Part shown: positions 16,125 through 26,174 of the stretch, in pieces | Numbering within the stretch: position 1 is the stretch's first letter | Layout of the letters: the number at the start of each line of letters is the position of its first letter | Source: Thermodesulfatator indicus DSM 15286 | Lineage (GTDB): Bacteria; Desulfobacterota; Thermodesulfobacteria; Thermodesulfobacteriales; Thermodesulfatatoraceae | Direction: 5' to 3' | Length of the DNA stretch: 64,000 bases | Assembly (NCBI RefSeq): GCF_000217795.1 | Contig: NC_015681.1 | Span: forward strand, 1,913,244-1,977,243 | Notes under the pieces: generated by a model | Seen by the model: only the letters and a program-made list of their open reading frames with translations | Databases searched by the model: none | What the model was told of the DNA's origin: nothing | Program-made: the position numbers and the translations under genes

Positions 16125-17162
16125 TCAATTTTCATAAATTTTTTTAAATTTTTTCTTAATCGGAATAGTAAAAATAGGCCTTTCAGGGATAATCCCTCTA
16201 GGTTTAAAATATAAAATAAGTATCATTAATGTACCAAATATCATATAAGCAAGCCAAACGGGCTCAAAAGGAATATGTAAAATAAATTTCAAATTATATT
16301 TATATACATCGAGAAAAACTTTTATCAAAACATAAAGAACAACCCCCAGAAAAACTCCCCGGTTATTACCTTTACCGCCTAATAAAAGCATCAAAAATGG
16401 GAAAAAGGCCCATTCTGCCCTGGTGAAAGCGTTTGCAACTATATTAACTGTGTAAAGAGTATAGAGTACTCCAGCAATAGCGCCTACAGCAGAACCAATG
16501 GCTACAGTTTTCATTCTCAAAAACATAATATTTCTACCATATGCCTTGAGGACATCCTCGTTTTCTCTCATTGCCCTTAAAGATCTACCAAAAGGCGTAT
16601 TAAGTAGCTTTTCAAAAAACAAATAACATAAAAAGGCTATAAATAAAACAATACCAGCGAAAATCCAGGTTCTATAATTTCCCGGCATAAAGGCTAATAT
16701 GTCAGGAGCAGAAGTTCCATAATATCCGCCTATTATTTTCAAATTGTAAGTACATAATAAAAATAAAGATTCACTTATAGCTAATAGTGTTATACCCAAA
16801 TAGTCTTCTTTTAGTTTGGCACTAGGTAAAATAAACAAAGCCCCAGCTATTAGACCAATGATTACGGCGATTAAAATAGCTAAAAGTAGTATAAAAAGAC
16901 CAACTAAAGGCTCTTTGGCGATAAGATCATTTATATTCGCTGTAGCATAAGTACTAGCCGTAATAAAATCACCTTTGATACCATAGTAATAAATAAGCAA
17001 TCTATTTAAAATCCCACCAACTGCTATAGCGCCAATAATAACTGAAAAAGCTTTTCCAAAATTAGGAATGCCGGCATAACCAAATTCCATATTAAGAGAG
17101 ACAGTAACTATATAATAAATTCCAATCCAAAAAAGAAGAAGAGGAATAATATCTATACTCAT
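16125..17162 (-). CDS. livM: Branched-chain amino-acid type ABC transporter permease LivM
   Basis: One of two inner-membrane permeases of a LivHMGF-type importer. The 345-aa protein has about nine hydrophobic segments and the LivM signature region LKEDYLGITLLAISE and FGRSLRAMRENEDVLKAYGRNIMFLRMKTVAIGSA, which contacts the ATPases. GGAGCG precedes the ATG. It is the last gene of the minus-strand order livK-livJ-livG-livF-livH-livM and starts 5 bases after livH ends. The region is more AT-rich than neighbouring biosynthetic genes. Confidence 0.93.
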   Translation of the reverse strand: MSIDIIPLLLFWIGIYYIVTVSLNMEFGYAGIPNFGKAFSVIIGAIAVGGILNRLLIYYYGIKGDFITASTYATANINDLIAKEPLVGLFILLLAILIAVIIGLIAGALFILPSAKLKEDYLGITLLAISESLFLLCTYNLKIIGGYYGTSAPDILAFMPGNYRTWIFAGIVLFIAFLCYLFFEKLLNTPFGRSLRAMRENEDVLKAYGRNIMFLRMKTVAIGSAVGAIAGVLYTLYTVNIVANAFTRAEWAFFPFLMLLLGGKGNNRGVFLGVVLYVLIKVFLDVYKYNLKFILHIPFEPVWLAYMIFGTLMILILYFKPRGIIPERPIFTIPIKKKFKKIYEN

Positions 17163-17167
17163 AGTTG

Positions 17168-18076
17168 TTACGCTCCTAAATATTTTTTAATCTTTTTCCA
17201 TTTAATAGAAGTTAAACCTTGAGGAACAATAAGTAATGTTAATACCATAATTAACATAGAGACTAGTTTACCATATACCAAGAAACCCGTACCTAATAGA
17301 ATAGCCATTATATATGTTATTAAGCTTTCGGAGATACCAATAATATAGCCACCTAATAAAGCTCCATTGATATGTCTCAGGCCCCCGACAATACTTGCAG
17401 CAAAAATAGAAATAATCATTATAGCTCCTGTACCAGGAACTATCTCTTGCATAAATGGAATTAGTCCTCCAGCTACACCTGCCAAAGCTCCAGAGAGAAT
17501 CCAGGAAAATAAGCGAGTTTTTTCTACATTTATTCCCATAATTTGGGCTAAAGCAGGGTTTTCCATAGAAGCTCTTAACGCAATACCGAACTTAGTTTTA
17601 TAAAGAAGGAGATATAAAGAACCAACTAAAAAGAAAACTACTCCAAATGAAACCCAAAAAATACCCCTAATACCCCAAAGATAAAAATCTAAATAAGAAA
17701 AAACAAATTTTGCCTGCGTAGAACCTATTATATTACTAAGAATTTCAGAATATGCTCCAATAATACCTAAAAGAATAAGATCAATAGCCAAAGTAGCTAT
17801 CATCAAAACTTCTATACTACTTCCTCTCCTGACTAAAGGATTTAAAACAAGAAAGGTTAAAAATCCAACAACTCCTCCAATAATAAAAAGAGCAGGCAAG
17901 GAATAATAAGGAGAAATATGCCAAATTCTGTAAAATGTTAGGGCGGCGTAGCTTCCAACAATAGCAAAACTTCCTTGCGCAAAGTTAGGTACATTTGTGG
18001 TAATGTAAGTAAGAGTTAAGCCTAGCGCAAGAAGAACTAATAGATTAGCGTAAATGATTGCTCCTTCTATAACCAT
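17168..18076 (-). CDS. livH: Branched-chain amino-acid type ABC transporter permease LivH
   Basis: The second permease, 302 aa with about eight membrane segments. Typical LivH motifs are LALGLTLTYITTNVPNFAQGSFAIVGSYAAL near the N-terminus and KTKFGIALRASMENPALAQIMGINVEKTRLFSWILSGALAGVAGG in the second half (given here in pieces of the same region, residues 165-210). It pairs with LivM to form the channel. It lies between livF and livM with short gaps, in one operon. Confidence 0.93.
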   Translation of the reverse strand: MVIEGAIIYANLLVLLALGLTLTYITTNVPNFAQGSFAIVGSYAALTFYRIWHISPYYSLPALFIIGGVVGFLTFLVLNPLVRRGSSIEVLMIATLAIDLILLGIIGAYSEILSNIIGSTQAKFVFSYLDFYLWGIRGIFWVSFGVVFFLVGSLYLLLYKTKFGIALRASMENPALAQIMGINVEKTRLFSWILSGALAGVAGGLIPFMQEIVPGTGAIMIISIFAASIVGGLRHINGALLGGYIIGISESLITYIMAILLGTGFLVYGKLVSMLIMVLTLLIVPQGLTSIKWKKIKKYLGA

Positions 18077-18097
18077 TAAAACGACTCCCTACAATAT

Positions 18098-18811
18098 TTA
18101 TACATTTTTAATTCCTAAAGAATATTCTTTAAATTTTTCATGATTTAAAACGTCTTTAGCTGTTCCTTCTAATGCTATTCTTCCACTAACAAACATATAT
18201 CCATTGTCACTTATTTCTAAAGCTCTTTTTGCGTTTTGTTCAACAAGCAAGATAGTAAGACCAAATTTATCCCTCATATCTAAAATTTTTCCAAATATTA
18301 TCTCCGCTAACTTAGGTGATAGTTGGGCGGTTGGTTCATCTAACATGAGAACTTCGGCATCTCTTACTAATGCCATTCCCATAGCCAAAAACTGCCTTTG
18401 ACCTCCACTAAGAGTCTCAGCTTTCCTATTTAAAATGTCTTTTAGTTCCGGAAATACGTCTAAAGCGATATCAATTCTTTCTCTAACTTTATCTTTTGGT
18501 AAGATATATCCCGCAATTTTTAAATTTTCATTTACAGTAAGTTGAGAAAAAACATTATCAATTTGAGGTAAATAAGCAATTCGAAGTTTTACCTTTTTAT
18601 AAGGTGGAATATTAGATATATCTTTCCCTTTAAATATTATTTCACCAGTGTATATTGTGGTAAGCCCGAATAGAGCTTTTAAAAATGTAGATTTTCCACT
18701 ACCATTTGGCCCTACAACTGTAGTAATTTTTTTGTCTTCAATAATAGCGTTAATATCAAACAGAATCTGTAATTTACCATAACCTGTATTTAGATTGACT
18801 ACTTTTATCAT
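18098..18811 (-). CDS. livF: ABC transporter ATP-binding protein LivF
   Basis: One of the two ATPases powering the importer. It contains Walker [10 protein letters not shown] near residues 34-42, signature [15 protein letters not shown], Walker [14 protein letters not shown] and the switch His region [18 protein letters not shown], typical of LivF. Length is 237 aa. It starts 5 bases after livG ends and is followed by livH. Confidence 0.94.
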   Translation of the reverse strand: MIKVVNLNTGYGKLQILFDINAIIEDKKITTVVGPNGSGKSTFLKALFGLTTIYTGEIIFKGKDISNIPPYKKVKLRIAYLPQIDNVFSQLTVNENLKIAGYILPKDKVRERIDIALDVFPELKDILNRKAETLSGGQRQFLAMGMALVRDAEVLMLDEPTAQLSPKLAEIIFGKILDMRDKFGLTILLVEQNAKRALEISDNGYMFVSGRIALEGTAKDVLNHEKFKEYSLGIKNV

Positions 18812-18816
18812 TTTAT

Positions 18817-19605
18817 TTAATCCCCGATATATATCTCTATAATTTTGGGATCATTAAGAACTTCTTTAATTTCTTTTTCCCCTTTACCTTCAGCAATAAC
18901 CTTTCCATTAAACATGATATATAGCCTATCAATATATTTGAGAACAATATCTAACCTATGTTCAACTATTAGAAATGTTACATCTTGTTCTCTGAGTTCT
19001 AGAATTTTACTGAATATCTCATGAGACAATCCTGGAGCTACTCCTGCGATAGGCTCATCTAATACGATAAGTTTAGGATTAGTCATCAATGCCCTTCCCA
19101 AGGCTACCAGTTTCATTTGGCCACCACTAAGCTCTCCTGCTTTTTTAAAAGTAAGATGAGATAGTTTCAAAAAATTAATTATATCTAAAGCTTTTTCTAA
19201 TATTTCTTCTTCTTGTTTGAGCCATTTTTTATAAAAGAGTGCAGTTAATGGTTCTTCTCCCTTTGAAGTAATTCCTATCATTATATTTTCAAGTACAGTC
19301 ATTTCAGGTAAAGGTTGAGGGGTTTGAAAAGTTCGAACCATTCCTCTTTTATATAATTCTGAAGGATCTTTACCTGTAACATCTTCTTTTTCAAAAAAAA
19401 CTTTACCTTCATCAGGTGGCAGAAAACCGGTAATTACATTAATTAGTGTTGATTTTCCGCTACCATTTGGCCCTATTAGTAATACTATTTCTTTTCTATC
19501 AACCTGTATTGATACATTATCTAAAGCTCTTAGTTCACCAAAGTTCTTAATCAATCCATCGGTTTCCAAAAAAGAATTTATTTTTTTATTGTTTTTATTT
19601 TTCAT
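18817..19605 (-). CDS. livG: ABC transporter ATP-binding protein LivG
   Basis: The second ATPase of the importer, 262 aa. Walker [21 protein letters not shown] is near residues 44-63, the signature is [15 protein letters not shown] and Walker B is [16 protein letters not shown]. The longer Q-loop insertion and the [21 protein letters not shown] end are LivG features. The N-terminus is Asn/Lys-rich. It sits 9 bases after the lipoprotein gene livJ. Confidence 0.94.
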   Translation of the reverse strand: MKNKNNKKINSFLETDGLIKNFGELRALDNVSIQVDRKEIVLLIGPNGSGKSTLINVITGFLPPDEGKVFFEKEDVTGKDPSELYKRGMVRTFQTPQPLPEMTVLENIMIGITSKGEEPLTALFYKKWLKQEEEILEKALDIINFLKLSHLTFKKAGELSGGQMKLVALGRALMTNPKLIVLDEPIAGVAPGLSHEIFSKILELREQDVTFLIVEHRLDIVLKYIDRLYIMFNGKVIAEGKGEKEIKEVLNDPKIIEIYIGD

Positions 19606-19614
19606 GGCTACCAG

Positions 19615-20853
19615 TTATTTCCAAATCACTTTTTTAGTCTTAAAGTCCCATAATGCTTTAATCTTCCAGCCTTCATTAGTAACAGCATAGATAGCATAAC
19701 TTCCACTAACTCTATCATTCCACTCATTAAATTTAATATATCCAGTAATAGGTTCTACTCCAAATTTACCTTCAGAATAATTAATAGCATTTTCTTTTAT
19801 TTTTTTAGCTAACATATCAGCATCATAACCGTGATTTTCTTTTAGAAGCTCAGCGTAAGAGATCGAAAGTATCCAAGCGGCGTCGTAAATATTTAGTGCA
19901 TACTGATCAGGACTAGCAAATTTTCTTTCTTGAAATTCTTTTTTAAGCTTTTCTGCTTCTTTGCTTTCCGAATAAAATATTGCTGAGTATAGGCCAATTT
20001 TTTTAGCCTTGTCTTTAACTTCTTCCAGAACTTTTTGACTGCCAGCTACAGCATCTCCAGCCAACCATTTAACATTTAAAAGAGGGGAATTTTGGGAAAT
20101 CTGAGAGAGAAGGGTACTTACTTCTTCAAATCCTAGAAAAATTACCGCATCGTTTTTGTTAAAGTCTTTCTTTACTATATTAGTGGCTTTACCTATTATA
20201 GGACTCCAGTCACTTATATTGGGATCGTAAGGAATAACTTGAACCAGATTTATATTGTTAGCTTTTAAAAATTTAACAGTTGATTTTTTTACTCCCTCTC
20301 CCCAGGCATCCACTCTGTATATTATTATAGCCTTTTGTGCTCCTAAATCTTTGGCAACGTCTGCAATCGCTTCACCTTCAGAATCAGCAGAGGCGACTAT
20401 TCGAAAGATATACTTTTTATCTTCTGGTTTTGCACAACCAATAGCCTCAGGAGGTGCGGTAGAGGATGGGGAAATGATGATAAGTTTATTAGAAAGTAAA
20501 TAATTTTTAAGATTTTTTACTTCCGCACTAGAAAGTGGCCCTAAAAAGACGTTGATACCTTTGGCTTGTAGAGATTGAACTTTATCTAAACAAAGCTTGG
20601 GATCCGTCTTTGTATCTTCAAGATAAAGTTTAATCTTATAAGGATAATTTTTTTCTTCAAAAAATTTGTTAATTTTTTCTTGAGCGATCTCGCAGGCATG
20701 TTTGCTATTAACGCCGTAAGTGACAAGAGGTCCTGAAACATCTACCAGTAATCCTAATTTTATTTCTTCTTTTTGGGCTTCTTTTTTTTCTTGTTTAGAA
20801 CAGGCAACCGTAAGAACAAAAAAAACGAAAAAAAGTATCAAATATTTTTTCAT
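19615..20853 (-). CDS. livJ: Substrate-binding lipoprotein of the Liv-type importer
   Basis: A periplasmic binding protein (type 1 fold) anchored as a lipoprotein: signal sequence of 17 residues with lipobox LTVAC and Cys18. The mature 394-residue part starts IKLGLLVDVSGPLVTYG and is strongly similar along its length to the neighbouring livK product, e.g. GCA(K/R)P.DK(K/R)YIFR and GYIKFNEWNDRVSGSYAI. The pair thus looks like a tandem duplication with different membrane attachment. The ligand cannot be read; amino acids are likely, but amides or urea are alternatives. It is separated from livK by an attenuator-like hairpin and followed directly by livG. Confidence 0.9.
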   Translation of the reverse strand: MKKYLILFFVFFVLTVACSKQEKKEAQKEEIKLGLLVDVSGPLVTYGVNSKHACEIAQEKINKFFEEKNYPYKIKLYLEDTKTDPKLCLDKVQSLQAKGINVFLGPLSSAEVKNLKNYLLSNKLIIISPSSTAPPEAIGCAKPEDKKYIFRIVASADSEGEAIADVAKDLGAQKAIIIYRVDAWGEGVKKSTVKFLKANNINLVQVIPYDPNISDWSPIIGKATNIVKKDFNKNDAVIFLGFEEVSTLLSQISQNSPLLNVKWLAGDAVAGSQKVLEEVKDKAKKIGLYSAIFYSESKEAEKLKKEFQERKFASPDQYALNIYDAAWILSISYAELLKENHGYDADMLAKKIKENAINYSEGKFGVEPITGYIKFNEWNDRVSGSYAIYAVTNEGWKIKALWDFKTKKVIWK

Positions 20854-20884
20854 ACGCCTCTCCTCAAAAAAAATTTAAAATTTC

Positions 20885-20922
20885 AGAAAAAAAGGGGAGA
20901 ATTATATCCCCCCTTTTTTTCT
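20885..20922 (-). terminator. Hairpin with A/T flanks between livK and livJ (attenuator-like)
   Basis: AAAAAAAGGGG (20887-20897) and CCCCCCTTTTTTT (20908-20920) form a stem flanked by A- and T-runs, so it would work as an intrinsic terminator in either direction. Placed between the first binding-protein gene and the rest of the operon, it could let livK be made in excess over the membrane parts. Confidence 0.65.
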
Positions 20923-20941
20923 AAAGGCTATCAAGTTTTCA

Positions 20942-22177
20942 CTATTTTTGTTTCCAGGTTATTTCTCCAGTTTCAGAATGCCATATTCCGCCAAGGACCC
21001 ATCCTTTCTCAGTGACCATAAAAATGGCGTAATTACCGCTAGCTCTGTCATTCCATTCGTTAAACTTTATGGTTCCGGTAACAGGCTTTACACCATATTC
21101 TCCCTTAGAGTATTTGGTTGCTACTTCTCTAATTTTGCTAGAAAGATAGTCAGCATCATATTTGCCTTTTTCTTTCAACATTTCGACATAAGAAATGGCC
21201 CCGATCCAAGCACCATCATAGATATTAAGTGCGTATTGGTCAGCCTTTAGGCCTTTCTTTTCATAAATTTTTTGAAGTTCTTTGGCTTCATCTGAAACAG
21301 AGTGGAACATGGTAGAATAAAACTTAACTTTTATGGCTCTATCCTTGGCTTCTTCTAAAATTTTCTTACTATTGGCCATACCGTCTGTTCCAATCCATGT
21401 GTAATTGAGAGCCGGACAATCAAGCTTCATCTGGGCCAATAAAGAAGCAACCTCTTCAAAACCAATAAATACAACTCCCGTATTTTTAGGGTCTTTGTAT
21501 TTTAAATCATCAATCAATTTTTGAATAATGGGGCTCCAGTCTGCAATATTAGGATCATAGGGAATAACATCCAATAAAGTAATGCCCCACTTTTTGATTC
21601 TAGCTACACTGGCCTGTTTCAAACCGTCTCCCCAGGCGTCTTTACGATAAATAACTACTACATTTTTAAAACCCAAAGATTTGCAAAGATCACCTACAGC
21701 GTTTCCCTGAAAATTATCAGTAGGAACAAGACGAAAAATATATCTTTTGTCTTTAGGACGAGCACAGCCGATTTTATCCGGGGGAGCAGTGGAAGAGGGA
21801 GACATAATGATAATTCTGTTAGAATTAACAAAGTTTTTGAGGTTTTTAACTTCTCCACTTGACATGGGCCCTAGCATTAATTTTATGCCCAGGGCATAAA
21901 GGGCTTGAGCCTTATCAAGGCAAACCTTAGGATCACATTTGGTATCTTCTACATAAAATCTAACTTTATAAGGATAACCTTTTTCTTTAAAGAATTTGTT
22001 AATTTTACCTTCAGCTATTTCAGAAGCAATTTTTTCAGTATGACCATAAGTACTTAGCCCACCAGATAAATCTACTAATACTCCAATTTTAATAGTTTTA
22101 GCATAACCAGTAGTAGAAAATGCAAAAACTAACAAAGCTACCAAACAGGCACCAAGTAACCTAAATCCCTTTCGCAT
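20942..22177 (-). CDS. livK: Periplasmic substrate-binding protein of the Liv-type importer
   Basis: A 411-aa type 1 periplasmic binding protein with a classical signal peptide (about residues 1-26, ending GYA) and a mature part beginning KTIKIGVLVDLSGGLSTYG. It lacks a lipobox, unlike the paralogue encoded next. The ABC importer partners follow on the same strand. A strong AAGGAGG precedes the ATG. It is the promoter-proximal gene; a terminator-like hairpin after it probably sets its higher expression. Ligand identity is inferred only from the operon type. Confidence 0.91.
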   Translation of the reverse strand: MRKGFRLLGACLVALLVFAFSTTGYAKTIKIGVLVDLSGGLSTYGHTEKIASEIAEGKINKFFKEKGYPYKVRFYVEDTKCDPKVCLDKAQALYALGIKLMLGPMSSGEVKNLKNFVNSNRIIIMSPSSTAPPDKIGCARPKDKRYIFRLVPTDNFQGNAVGDLCKSLGFKNVVVIYRKDAWGDGLKQASVARIKKWGITLLDVIPYDPNIADWSPIIQKLIDDLKYKDPKNTGVVFIGFEEVASLLAQMKLDCPALNYTWIGTDGMANSKKILEEAKDRAIKVKFYSTMFHSVSDEAKELQKIYEKKGLKADQYALNIYDGAWIGAISYVEMLKEKGKYDADYLSSKIREVATKYSKGEYGVKPVTGTIKFNEWNDRASGNYAIFMVTEKGWVLGGIWHSETGEITWKQK

Positions 22178-22905
22178 GGCTAACCCTCCTTATAATTTTT
22201 CATTCGCACTATCTAAAATGTTACTTTTATGTAATATTTTGGTCTAGATTTTAACACAAAATATTCCTTAATCTGTAAACATTTTAGTTATCAAATATAA
22301 TCAAATGACCGCTATCATAAAGATTTTTTTTTGTCAAGAAATTGTATCATTACCTAGATTTGCCCTTTAAGCTATATGGACACTAGGGGGATAACCCCCA
22401 ATGCCTTGTTCCAATGGTGAACCGGGAGTTAAGGATCAGGGCTCGCAGTGACAGAAAGGGAAAAAACTCGCAGTGACAAAGGAAGTAAAGGCTCGCCGTG
22501 ACACCGGGAATAAGTCATTGCGAGCCACGGAGTGGCGAAGCAATCTCGCAAGGCTACGCCCAGCAGCCGAAGCAATCCTTGTCCCGAGCGCTAGCGAAGG
22601 GATCCCTGTCGCCAGGCGATAGTCTCGCTGTGCGGGCTAAATCTATGCTTTTTTAATTTTTCAAAAGTCTCAACTCGGGGTTTGGGGACACAGCCATCAG
22701 GAGCTCCGCTCCTGAAACCCCAGAAATAAGGGAAAAAATCTAAAAGATCTAAAAGTTTTTAAAAAAACAAAGAATTTGGGAGATTGGGGGCTGCGCTCCC
22801 AATGCCTTAACCGGTAATCTTAAAGGCTATTTTGCCTCTCACTTTTGCAAAGATATCTTTCTAATATTAAGCTCATTAACAAAACCTTAAGACGGGAGAA
22901 GGTAC
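22178..22905. repeat. 728-base intergenic region with REP-like repeats and GC hairpins
   Basis: No gene is visible between divergent livK and lon. At 22442, 22467 and 22492 the motif CTCGC(A/C)GTGACA recurs with an exact 25-base period. At 22514-22546 the classic TCATTGCGAG, GCCAC-gga-GTGGC and GAAGCAATCTC arrangement appears, followed at 22572-22603 by a segment nearly identical in reverse to 15998-16030. GC-rich hairpins lie at 22698-22714 (CAGGAGC-tcc-GCTCCTG) and 22785-22801 (TGGGGGC-tgc-GCTCCCA). TTGACA on the minus strand (22337-22332) may belong to the livK promoter. Confidence 0.65.
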
Positions 22906-25308
22906 ATGAGTGAACACGAAGAAACGTTAGTAATAAATGAAGTGCTTGAAGGCGAAAATATTGAAATTCCCGAAGAGCTTCCGTGTCTTGCAGTGCGAGA
23001 TGTGGTGCTTTTTCCCTCAATGGTTGTTCCTTTATATATAGGAAGAGAACCTTCTTTAGCAGCCGTGGAGGAGGCCCTTAAGTCTGACCGCTTAATTGTT
23101 ATCCTCACCCAAAAAGATCCTGACGTAGATGAGCCTACTCCAGAGGATGTTTATCACACAGGAGTGGTAGCGGTTATCATGCGTACTTTGAAGCTCTCTG
23201 ATGACCGTCTTAAAGTGCTTGTTCAGGCAGTAGCTAGGGCTAAAGTTTCTGAGTTTGTGCAAACAAAGCCTTATTTTCAAGTAAAAATTGAACTTTTGCG
23301 AGATGAGGAACCTAAAAAAATAGACGTTGAAGCTGAAGCCTTAATAAGGGAAATAAAGGAAACTACTGAAAAAATATTTGTCCTAAAAAATCAGTTAACT
23401 CCTGAGTTAAATACCGCTCTTGATAGTATTGAATCTCCTGGCAGGCTTGCCGATTTTGTTGCCTCTCACTTGAGGCTTAAAACCAACGAAGCCCAGGAAA
23501 TACTTGAAATATCTGACGCGCTGGAACGTTTGCGAAAGCTTTATCATTATCTTTTACGCGAATTAGAAGTAGCTACGGTACAGGCCAAGATTCAAACCCA
23601 AGCCCAGGAGGAGATGAGTCGAACACAGCGGGAGTATTTTTTACGCGAGCAGTTACGGGCCATCAAGCGAGAGCTTGGTGAAGTTGATGAACATTCCCGT
23701 GAAATTGAAGAGTTTAAAGCCCGCATAGAAAAAGCCCGTATGCCCAAAGAGGTGGAAAAAGAGGCCTTAAAGCAGCTGAGACGGCTTGAGATGATGCATC
23801 CTGATTCTGCCGAGGCTACCATTGTACGTACTTATCTTGAATGGCTTACTGAGCTTCCCTGGCGTAAACAAACTAAAGATAAACTTGACCTCAAACGGGC
23901 TAAGGAAATCCTTGATGAAGATCACTATAATCTTGAGAAAGTGAAAGACCGCATTCTTGAATATCTTGCGGTGAGAAAACTCAATCCCAAGGCCAAAGGG
24001 CCGATTCTTTGTTTTGTAGGGCCTCCTGGAGTGGGAAAAACTTCTCTTGGACGCTCTATTGCTAGGGCCTTGGGCCGCAAATTTGTGCGTATATCTCTAG
24101 GTGGTGTAAGAGACGAGGCCGAGATACGCGGGCATCGTCGCACCTATATTGGCTCTATGCCCGGACGTATTATTCAGGGTCTTAAACAAGCAGGCACTAA
24201 TAATCCGGTCTTTATGATAGACGAAGTAGATAAGCTTTGTGCTGATTTTCAAGGAGATCCCTCAGCAGCTCTTCTAGAAGTTCTTGATCCAGAACAAAAT
24301 ACTTCCTTTGTGGACCACTATCTCGGTGTGCCTTTTGACTTGTCTAAAGTCATGTTTATCTGTACAGCCAATATGACTGACCCCATTCCCCCTGCCTTAA
24401 GGGACCGTATGGAAATTATCTACATTTCCGGCTATACCGCTGAAGAAAAGCTTGTCATTACCAAGAGATATCTTTTGCCCCGTCAGCTTAAAGAACACGG
24501 GTTAAAACCTGAAGATATACAGATTTCAGACGAAACTATCTTGAAAATTATAAATGAATATACTGAAGAGGCCGGGTTGAGAGAACTGGAAAGAAAGATT
24601 GCTGCTATTTGTCGTAAAATTGCCAGACGTTTAGCTGAAGGAGACAAAGGTCCTTTTAGAGTGAATCGCCAGAATCTGCATAAATATCTTGGCCCTCCTA
24701 GTTACGTCTCTGAGCTTGAACAAGAAAAGGACGAAATCGGCGTAGCCACAGGGCTTGCCTGGACACAGGCTGGAGGAGAAGTCCTTTATGTGGAGGTCTT
24801 AGTCATGGAAGGGAAGGGCAATCTCATTTTGACTGGCCAGCTGGGAGAGATTATGCGAGAGTCCGCCCAAGCTGCCCTTTCTTATACCAGGGCTAAGGCC
24901 AAAGAATGGGGGATCCCTAAAAACTTTTACGAAAAATATGATGTGCATATTCATTTGCCAGCCGGTGCTATTCCCAAAGATGGTCCAAGTGCTGGAGTGA
25001 CGATTGTTACCGCTATGATTTCAGCCCTTGCTGAGATTCCGGTTTCAAAAGACGTGGCCATGACAGGGGAGATTACACTTAGGGGCAAAGTGCTTCCGGT
25101 TGGCGGGATAAAAGAGAAGTCACTAGCAGCTTTACGTAAAGGGATAAGGAAAGTGATTATTCCTGAGAAAAACCTTAAAGACCTTGAAGAAATTCCCAAA
25201 CATATGCGCCGCAAAATAGAGTTTATTCCAGTGCGCCACGTAGACCAGGTGCTTGAAGTAGCTCTTCTTCCCGAAAAGTGCAAAAAGAAGCGGAAAAAGG
25301 CTTCATGA
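22906..25308 (+). CDS. lon: ATP-dependent protease Lon
   Basis: Lon degrades misfolded and regulatory proteins in the cytoplasm. The 800-aa protein has an N-terminal substrate-binding LON domain (about 25-220), a coiled-coil region, an AAA+ module with Walker A GPPGVGKT at residues 372-379 and Walker B FMIDEVDKL, and a C-terminal Ser-Lys protease. Ser695 in KDGPSAG and Lys738 in KEKSLAALRKG are 43 residues apart, as in the Escherichia coli enzyme. The start has GGGAGAAGG upstream. The gene stands alone after a long repeat-rich spacer; no heat-shock operator was recognised. Confidence 0.97.
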   Translation: MSEHEETLVINEVLEGENIEIPEELPCLAVRDVVLFPSMVVPLYIGREPSLAAVEEALKSDRLIVILTQKDPDVDEPTPEDVYHTGVVAVIMRTLKLSDDRLKVLVQAVARAKVSEFVQTKPYFQVKIELLRDEEPKKIDVEAEALIREIKETTEKIFVLKNQLTPELNTALDSIESPGRLADFVASHLRLKTNEAQEILEISDALERLRKLYHYLLRELEVATVQAKIQTQAQEEMSRTQREYFLREQLRAIKRELGEVDEHSREIEEFKARIEKARMPKEVEKEALKQLRRLEMMHPDSAEATIVRTYLEWLTELPWRKQTKDKLDLKRAKEILDEDHYNLEKVKDRILEYLAVRKLNPKAKGPILCFVGPPGVGKTSLGRSIARALGRKFVRISLGGVRDEAEIRGHRRTYIGSMPGRIIQGLKQAGTNNPVFMIDEVDKLCADFQGDPSAALLEVLDPEQNTSFVDHYLGVPFDLSKVMFICTANMTDPIPPALRDRMEIIYISGYTAEEKLVITKRYLLPRQLKEHGLKPEDIQISDETILKIINEYTEEAGLRELERKIAAICRKIARRLAEGDKGPFRVNRQNLHKYLGPPSYVSELEQEKDEIGVATGLAWTQAGGEVLYVEVLVMEGKGNLILTGQLGEIMRESAQAALSYTRAKAKEWGIPKNFYEKYDVHIHLPAGAIPKDGPSAGVTIVTAMISALAEIPVSKDVAMTGEITLRGKVLPVGGIKEKSLAALRKGIRKVIIPEKNLKDLEEIPKHMRRKIEFIPVRHVDQVLEVALLPEKCKKKRKKAS

Positions 25309-25328
25309 AATTATTTTTAAAAATCTTC

Positions 25329-25376
25329 AGGGGCGAAACAGTCCTTACATGTAATGATAAGGTGCTATTCGCCCCT
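25329..25376. terminator. Hairpin between convergent lon and the metal-transport permease
   Basis: AGGGGCGAA (25329-25337) pairs perfectly with TTCGCCCCT (25368-25376), with a further inner CCTTA/TAAGG stem. It follows the lon stop by 20 bases, and its distal arm lies inside the last codons of the convergent permease gene. The T-tract (TATAATTTT) is weak. Confidence 0.5.
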
Positions 25377-26174
25377 TATAATTTTCCACAAAAAGCAAAC
25401 TAAAAAGAAGACACCAGATAATAAAACAATGGTTCCAGAGGCAGGTAAGTTAAAAACCCCTGCTAAAAGGATACCTAAAACAGCACTGATAATACCCAAG
25501 AAAGAAGCCAGAATAACACAGGAATGAAAGTTTCTAGCCACCTGTAAGGCTGCGGCTGATGGAATGGCCAAAAGAGCAGAAACCAATAGCAGACCCATTA
25601 TTTTCATACCAATAACTACGGTAACAGCTGTAAGCATGGCTAATAAGATATCAAGTTTGGCTACTGGAAGGCCTGAAGCCTTAGCACTTTCCTCGTCAAA
25701 GGTTACGTAAAGTAATTCGTGGTAAAACAGGATTAAGCAGGCTATTACTACCCCAGCCAGAGCCAAAGAAAGATAAAGCTCAAAAAGGCTTACGGCTAGG
25801 ATATTTCCAAAAAGATAGGAAAGCAAAGAGACGTTAAAATTCTTCCCCAGAGTAGCTAGGCAAATGCCAGCGGCCAGGCCTAGGTTTGATATAATGGCTA
25901 CCGCTGTGTCGCCATAAAGCCCAACTTTTTCGCGTACCTTTAGGATAATAAAGGCCGCGATGGTTGAAAAAATCAGGGCTACCGGGAAGGGCAAAATGTT
26001 TAAAAACAAAGCCAGAGCCACACCGGCAAAGGCGATATGGGTAAGACCATGGCCCATCATGGCGTCTTTTCGGAGTATTAAAAAGATTCCGAGGATAGAG
26101 GCCGCCCAGGCCAGAAAACCACCGGCCAAAATGGCCCGCCTAAAAAAGTCGTATTGTAAAAGTTCTAAAATCAT
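25365..26174 (-). CDS. Metal ABC transporter permease (ZnuB family)
   Basis: A 269-aa membrane protein with about eight hydrophobic segments. Family motifs are AILAGGFLAWAASILGIFLILRKDAMMGHGLTHIAFAGVALA near the N-terminus (residues 14-55), TFDEESAKASGLPV and the SALLAIPSAAA region. It belongs to the ABC-3 family, which imports Zn2+, Mn2+ or Fe2+. The start overlaps the preceding ATPase gene by one base. No periplasmic metal-binding protein gene is adjacent, so the metal is unassigned and the partner must lie elsewhere. Confidence 0.9.
   Translation of the reverse strand: MILELLQYDFFRRAILAGGFLAWAASILGIFLILRKDAMMGHGLTHIAFAGVALALFLNILPFPVALIFSTIAAFIILKVREKVGLYGDTAVAIISNLGLAAGICLATLGKNFNVSLLSYLFGNILAVSLFELYLSLALAGVVIACLILFYHELLYVTFDEESAKASGLPVAKLDILLAMLTAVTVVIGMKIMGLLLVSALLAIPSAAALQVARNFHSCVILASFLGIISAVLGILLAGVFNLPASGTIVLLSGVFFLVCFLWKIIRGE

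Noticed and set aside
22441-22620. Possible CRISPR array (regularly spaced CTCGC(A/C)GTGACA)
   Set aside because: Only three short 12-base units with a 25-base period, no distinct spacers, no cas genes; it fits a REP-like element better.
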